Source of the DNA: Corynespora cassiicola
Taxonomy: Eukaryota; Ascomycota; Dothideomycetes; Pleosporales; Corynesporascaceae
Reading direction: 5' to 3'
NCBI GenBank assembly: GCA_022059125.1
Contig: JAEUWY010000008.1
Coordinates: 2,294,001-2,358,000, forward strand
DNA length: 64,000 bases
Part shown: positions 58,900 to 64,000 of the stretch, one piece after another
Layout of the letters: every line of letters begins with the position of its first letter
Position numbering within the stretch: position 1 is the first letter of the stretch
Program-made: the position numbers and the translations under genes
Notes under the pieces: model-generated
What the model was told of the DNA's origin: nothing
The model's database searches: none
Seen by the model: the letters and a program-made list of their open reading frames with translations, nothing else

Positions 58900-61800
58900 T
58901 TAAGCTAGGTTTTAAGCGGTCTAATTCGCTTAGACTAGTATATAGTAGACTATCTTTATTAATTAGTCTACTACTATTAGTATTAAGTTATATACTTAGC
59001 TAAAGTATTTTAATAGAAAAAGTTTAGTAATAAAGTTTATTGTAACGTCTGACTACGGTCTATTAAAAGCCGAAAAAAAATTTAATAGATTATAAAAGCG
59101 GTATCTAGCTGCGACTAATTTTTTATACTTTAAATAGTTATTACAGTACGCCTCTACGTTCTTTCTAATCTCTTTCTAATAGTACTTACGTCTAATTTTC
59201 TCTAGCGTTTTCTTTACTCCGAAGTAACCTGCTATTAGACTATTATAGTATTTTTAAAATACTTTAGTTTTTTTCTAATCTGTACTTAGTTGCAATTTTA
59301 ACTAGTTAGTTATTTAGCGTTATTTTAAAGTAGAAGTAAAAAGTTATTTTTTTTTCTTTTTAAAAAAGTTTTTTATTTATTTTTTTTACTGTCTTTACTG
59401 CAAAAGTCTAAAATTAAAGTATTTCTATTTTTTTTTTTTAAACTTTTTCTCTCTGTTTTTTTTTTTTTATTTTCTTTCTTTTCTTCGGGTGGTTTTTCTC
59501 TAATACAGGGTTCTAGAAGCTTCTGATGTTTTATCTAAAATATTTTAGTACTGTTTATATACTTTTTAGATAATTTTGTAATTATTGCTAGTATTACAGA
59601 GTCTTATAAGAATTTCCAGGTTATTATAGCTTATAGTAGCTCTACATAGGCTTTATTATCTTTCTGTAATAGTTATTAAGCTTCTTCTATATAATCTGGT
59701 TTTTTTAATAAGCTGTCCGCAGGGTTTAGCTTTTCTAAATAATAAGTTATAATAAAATTATATTCTGTAAGTTTTTTGTATGCTCTAATCTAGCAGTAGT
59801 TAAGTATCTTTATCTTTATAAACTATTTAAAGTTATTATAGTCTGTAAAAAGCTTAAATAGCGTTTTTTAAAAGTAGTATTACTAATAGAATAAACTTTT
59901 ATTTATTATAAGTAATTTTTTGTTATAGGTGTTATAATTGTATTCGGCTTAGTCTATTTTTCTCGAAAAGAACCTAATAAGTCTCTATTAGTTCTTTCTG
60001 TTCTGGCCTAAGCTTTTCTAGCTTATAATACTATAAATCGCGCCTTCTAAGGCGTCTATCTTAACTTTTATTAGTTTTTAAGAGTTAAAATAAGCTAAAA
60101 TCAGAATTAAGAAAAAAGTATTCTTTATTTATATAAAAGCTTATTTTACTTTTTAATTAAAATTAACTTTTACGCTTTTTTTTTTTTTTTAAGCGTGGCC
60201 GCCTCTGGCCGCGTTTAGCCTCTTTTAAATTATTCTAGTTAACAGTAGAGCACGTTTTTAGTATTAGCTAGTTTTAGATTATTTTAACTCTCTCCGAGTT
60301 AACCTTAATTCCTTCTAAATATACTATATATTCTAGGTATTCTACCTGTTGTGTGTGGAATTTATACTTACTAAGTTTTATATATAACTTAGTCTGCTTT
60401 AGTTTTTCTAAAACTTTTCTAACGTAACCTATATAAGCTTTTTCTGTGTTAGAATAGACCAGAATATTATCTAGGTATATAATATACGTTATATTAACTA
60501 GCTCTGCTAAAGTCTAGTTAATATAGAATTAAAAGACAGTAGAGGCGTTAGTTAGGCTAAAAAGTATTATAAAGTATTTAAAATAACTATATCTTATTCT
60601 AAAGGCCGTCTTCTATTTATTACTCTCCCAGATATATATTCTGTAGTATATTTTCCGGATATCTAGTTTTATAAACTACTTTACTTTTAATAATTTTTTT
60701 AGAGATTTAGCTATAAGTAGTAACAGATGCCAGTTTTTAACTGTTATTTTATTTAAGCTTCTGTAATTAACACATAGTTATAAAATTCTATTTTTTTTTT
60801 TTATAAAAAGAATAGGTGCTCCAGCTAGAGACTTTAACTGCTTTATCTATCTTTTTTAAAAATACTCTTCTACATATTTACAAAAATATTCTAGTTTAAC
60901 TGTTAATATATTATAGAGCAGTTAGTAAAATAGATTTATACCAGATTACAGCTCTATTATAAAATCTTAATTACTATATATAAGTAGTACTAATACTTTG
61001 TCGGGCCTAGCTATATTTTTAAATTTTTAGTACTTTAGTTTTAGAACAGGCGTCTCTAGCTTAGGTGCTAATATATTCTAAAGTTAACTAATTAAACAGA
61101 TGTAAACGTCTGTATTAAAACTTAAAAGTATTCTCTTAAACTAATTTACGTCTTTTATAGCTATCTTAATATATTTTAGATTACTATAGCTTTTAATATT
61201 TTTAAAGAGCATTTTTCGGCTCCGAAAATTTAACTTTAGATTAAACTAATTAATTTAAAGTAGTTTTAAGTATATTAGCAGCTTTTTAAAATTAGTAACT
61301 ATAAATAGAATTCTATAGATCTATACTCTGCTTTTTAAGTTTTTAATACGCATCTCTGCAACTATAGACCTATAAACAGTATAATCTAATTTATTTAAAA
61401 ATAGTAGAATAATTTCTAGTACAGAACGAATAACTAAATTCTGTTCCTTCGCTACTGTTACTAAAATAACATTAAACTGTATTCTGCTATCTACTATAGC
61501 ATCTAACTTTATAAAACTTTCTATTTCTACTTTAAAAGAAAATAGCGTAGATTTCTTAATATTTAGCATTTTCTTAAGATTTTCTAACTTCTTTACCTAT
61601 ATTAGATTAATATAAACTAAGAGGTAGAAGTTTAATCCCTCTAGCTCTTAGTTTTTCTTTTCTTATTAGAAAAGTAGGCTTTTTTTTTTACCTTATTCGG
61701 GTAACAGAGTGTAATATAACTCTGTTCTTTATAAGTATAGCACACTATATCTGTTTTAGACTTTTTCTTATACTTTTAGAGTATTTTAGCCTGTTATAAA
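58900..61800 (-). pseudogene. Remnant of retrotransposon gag-pol coding region
   Basis: Translating the minus strand gives short runs between stops. A knuckle-like segment keeps its first Cys, but the second Cys, the His and the last Cys positions read Tyr, each a single G-to-A or C-to-T change. A protease-like patch reads DAIVDSR, with Gly of the DSG motif changed to Arg, inside an 82-codon open frame (61,321-61,569). A reverse-transcriptase patch reads IYLDNILVYS near 60,463-60,485, where the second Asp of the YxDD box has become Asn; a LEKLKQT..KLSKYKFH stretch follows, as in gypsy enzymes. No product can be made. Confidence 0.8.
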
Positions 61801-62893
61801 TTATTTTTACTTTTTTTTTTTTTTTTTTAGCTTAACTCTGTAGAATTAGAACTTATTAGCGTGCTAGATTCTCGCTTATTTTTTTTCTAACTTTTTTTTA
61901 TTTTACTTTTCTATAACAGATCTCCGTAAATTCTATTCGTCTTCTGCTCTATCTATAAAAGATCTAAATAATTTTATTAAAAAAGGTGTTGTAATTCACG
62001 TCGGACTTTCTTTAAAAATACTCTAGTAAATTTAACTACTATTTTATAAAAGTTTAACTCTTCTATTTTAATTTATAAAAGCTAAAAGTAATTAAAAAAA
62101 TCTGTTAGAGACTGTAAAGGCCTTTACTTACAGATTTTAATAAAGTTATAAACAGATTACTTACGTTTCTCTACTGTGTCTAACACTTTTAGCATCTTTT
62201 TCTTTAAGTTTTACTATATAAAAGTCTAATATAAGTTATTTTAGTATATATATACCGCATACGTCTTCTAAAAAGTTTTTATATTCTTACTTATATATTA
62301 TAAGCTAAATAAAAATTTTTTTTTATCCGCTTTAAAGTATTATAAGTTTTTTATATAGTAGTTTTTATTATCGCGGAGCTATCAGTTATAGTCTACTCTA
62401 TTTTTTTTTTTATAATAATAAGATAGTTTAGAGCGTAGTAGATTTGTCCGTTCTAGTGCAGAATAGACTATTATAGTAATTTTTATATTATTTATAGCTT
62501 TATTAAGAGCTGTTGTATTGCTCTGCTCGTATCTACAGCGTAATTTAAATAGTTATTATAATTTTTTTTATTATTATTTGTTCTTAAACTATTAGTGCAG
62601 TTTTTCTAACGCTTTTAGCGTTTCAAATTAAAGCAAAGTATTTATTTCTAGTTCTGGCGATAATAAGGTCTCGCGATCTCTACTAAGCTCTGCTAGTCTA
62701 GTATTATCTCTTTATTATTTATAGTTGTTTTTTTACTTTTAACTGCTTTCTCTGCTACCGCCGTAGTATAGAGTACTAATTTTTATTTTTTTAGTACTTT
62801 CAGAGGCACTAAGTGGGGTTTATAGATCCGCATAGTTATCAGCTATAATAGTTTAACGCTGTTTATCTTGTACTGTGTAACAAGCGATTTGAA

Positions 62894-63060
62894 TATTAAG
62901 CACGAACCTAATTGTATATTATCGTGTAGAAAAAAGAGATGAATTGCTGCTAAGACAGCTTGCAGCGACTCGGGAATATATACTATCACGCTTGTAACTA
63001 AGCTAACCTAGAACACCCTATAATAGGCCATAATAGATTATGATGAGACACAGCCTTACA
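62894..63060 (-). repeat. Right LTR (5' LTR by pol direction), 167 bp
   Basis: It begins TATTAAGCACGAACC, which is TGTCAGG.. after three transitions, and ends CAGCCTTACA. It keeps more G/C than the left LTR. Confidence 0.88.
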
Positions 63061-63065
63061 TTAGA
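63061..63065 (+). repeat. Target-site duplication TTAGA, right
   Basis: Matches 55,318-55,322. Confidence 0.85.
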
Positions 63066-64000
63066 AAGAGATAAAAAAATTATTAATAGAGATTTAATTA
63101 AAAGCTCTAAAAAAATAAATACAAAAATATTACTAAAAAATAATATAAAAATATCTAAAAAAAGCTTATAAAGATATTTAAAAGAAAAAAATTATAGTAC
63201 AAATATTAGTACTAAAAAGCCTTATTTAAATAAAAAAAAACTTAAAAAAAATTAGAATATACAAAAAAAATATAAAAAATATAGAAAATATAAATTTAAA
63301 TAAAATTATATTTTCTAATAAGTTAGTAATAGAAAAAGGCCTAGATTCTAGACAGAAATATATAAAAAAAAGAAATAAAAGAGTAGAAGCTGAATTAGCT
63401 TTTATAAAATTAAATTATAAGTTAAAAAAAAATTAAAAAAATAAAAATTAACTAAAAATTAATTATATTTTTTTAATTTAATTACTTTTTTAAAAAAAAA
63501 TTAGTACTAATTAAATTATAGCTTAAGATATTATTATATTAGTATAGAGAGCTATTTAGATAGAAGGAAGATCAGAATTAGTGTTTATTAAAACACCTAA
63601 TTCTAAAAATAACTTTAATAATATAAATTATATATAAAAAGTATTAAAACTTATTATTAAAAAACAAATAAAACCCGGTTAGTTTATATACCTTTTTTTA
63701 TTTTTTTATTAAATTTATTATTTAATTAAATTCATTTAATTAAATATTAAATAATAAAATTAATATAAATACTAATTACTTTATAGACTAGAAATTTTAA
63801 TAAGATAATTCAAAAATTTATACAGCTAAACTAGTTTTAAAATAGTTTAAAAAAATAAAATTAAATTATTTAAACATCCAGCTTATAGCCCAGATCTAGC
63901 ACCTATAGAAAATATCTAAGCTATATTAAAAAATAATTTAAAAAAATTAAAATCTAATTTATTAGATAAAAAAAAATAAAAAAGATAATATTTTATTTAT
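63066..64000 (+). pseudogene. RIP-degraded Tc1/mariner transposase, cut by the window end
   Basis: The DNA is highly AT-rich, but plus-strand translation keeps family blocks. These are a helix-turn-helix-like Lys-rich start, a KKPYLNKKK stretch near 63,215-63,245, EGRSELVFIKTPNSK near 63,565-63,610 (the region after the first catalytic Asp in fungal mariner-like enzymes), DNSKIYTAKLV near 63,800-63,835 (second Asp), and HPAYSPDLAPIEN near 63,865-63,910 (third acidic residue). Many stops and at least one frame change separate them. The retrotransposon's target duplication abuts this element, so the retrotransposon may have landed at or beside it. The right end lies outside the window. Confidence 0.78.

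Larger units (their letters stand above)
55323..63060 (-). mobile_element. Ty3/gypsy-like LTR retrotransposon, RIP-inactivated (7.7 kb)
   Basis: Direct LTRs stand at both ends and a 5-bp target duplication (TTAGA) flanks them, so this is a complete insertion. Coding traces lie on the minus strand in the usual order: zinc knuckle near 61,704-61,742, aspartic protease near 61,430-61,560, reverse transcriptase near 60,270-60,800, and an integrase-like DRxxQ patch near 59,060. Nearly all CpA sites are lost and stops abound. The low-coordinate 3.3 kb beyond the integrase trace is unassigned and may be a further region of the element or a nested insertion. Confidence 0.9.

Noticed and set aside
1..64000. 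tRNA genes, CRISPR arrays or bacterial-type operons
   Set aside because: None seen. Intron-rich genes and fungal protein families make bacterial features unlikely; tRNAs were only scanned by eye.

Overview
The window looks like nuclear DNA of a filamentous ascomycete, probably a dothideomycete of the Pleosporales type. Genes carry several short GT-AG introns (about 39-97 nt). Typical Pezizomycotina families are present: Zn2Cys6 regulators, major facilitator (MFS) transporters, a TauD-like dioxygenase and a HET-domain remnant. Gene-rich, GC-balanced DNA (about 1-48.5 kb) gives way abruptly to a very AT-rich block (about 49.1-64 kb) built from transposons worn down by C-to-T and G-to-A change, the mark of repeat-induced point mutation (RIP).

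Layout. 0.1-0.8 kb: decayed HET gene. 2.1-3.3 kb: single-pass membrane protein. 5.5-6.1 kb: 3' half of an oxidoreductase gene. 7.0-22.1 kb: MFS transporter, hemerythrin-like protein, divergent kinase-like protein, TauD dioxygenase, a large regulator with an internal zinc cluster, a GNAT acetyltransferase and a second MFS transporter. 23.1-23.9 kb: DJ-1/PfpI protein. 24.56-26.41 kb: complete but dead Fot1/pogo transposon. 27.3-28.0 kb: short-chain dehydrogenase. 28.7-39.8 kb: carbohydrate-use block of GH38 alpha-mannosidase, sugar transporter, Zn2Cys6 regulator and GH35-like enzyme. 40.8-46.8 kb: secreted Ser/Thr/Pro-rich protein, 14-TM type drug transporter and a Cys-rich membrane protein flanked by diverged direct repeats. 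48.07-48.6 kb: remnant of a second pogo element. 49.15-50.16 kb: fold-back element made almost wholly of inverted repeats. 50.2-55.3 kb: unassigned AT-rich DNA. 55.32-63.06 kb: LTR retrotransposon with both LTRs and a 5-bp target duplication, pol on the minus strand. 63.07-64 kb: Tc1/mariner remnant running off the window.

How genes may work together. The clearest functional unit is 34.3-39.8 kb. A sugar transporter and a Zn2Cys6 regulator share a 350-bp divergent promoter containing palindromic CGG/CCG motifs and a CreA-like site, and the GH35-like gene converges on the regulator with a 40-bp gap. This suggests locally regulated glycoside uptake and hydrolysis. The TauD dioxygenase and the large regulator at 14.4 kb also converge closely, which is weaker evidence of a link.

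Exon boundaries were worked out by hand from reading frames and splice signals. In each multi-exon model the spliced length is a whole number of codons. No tRNA, rRNA, CRISPR array or plausible bacterial feature was seen.
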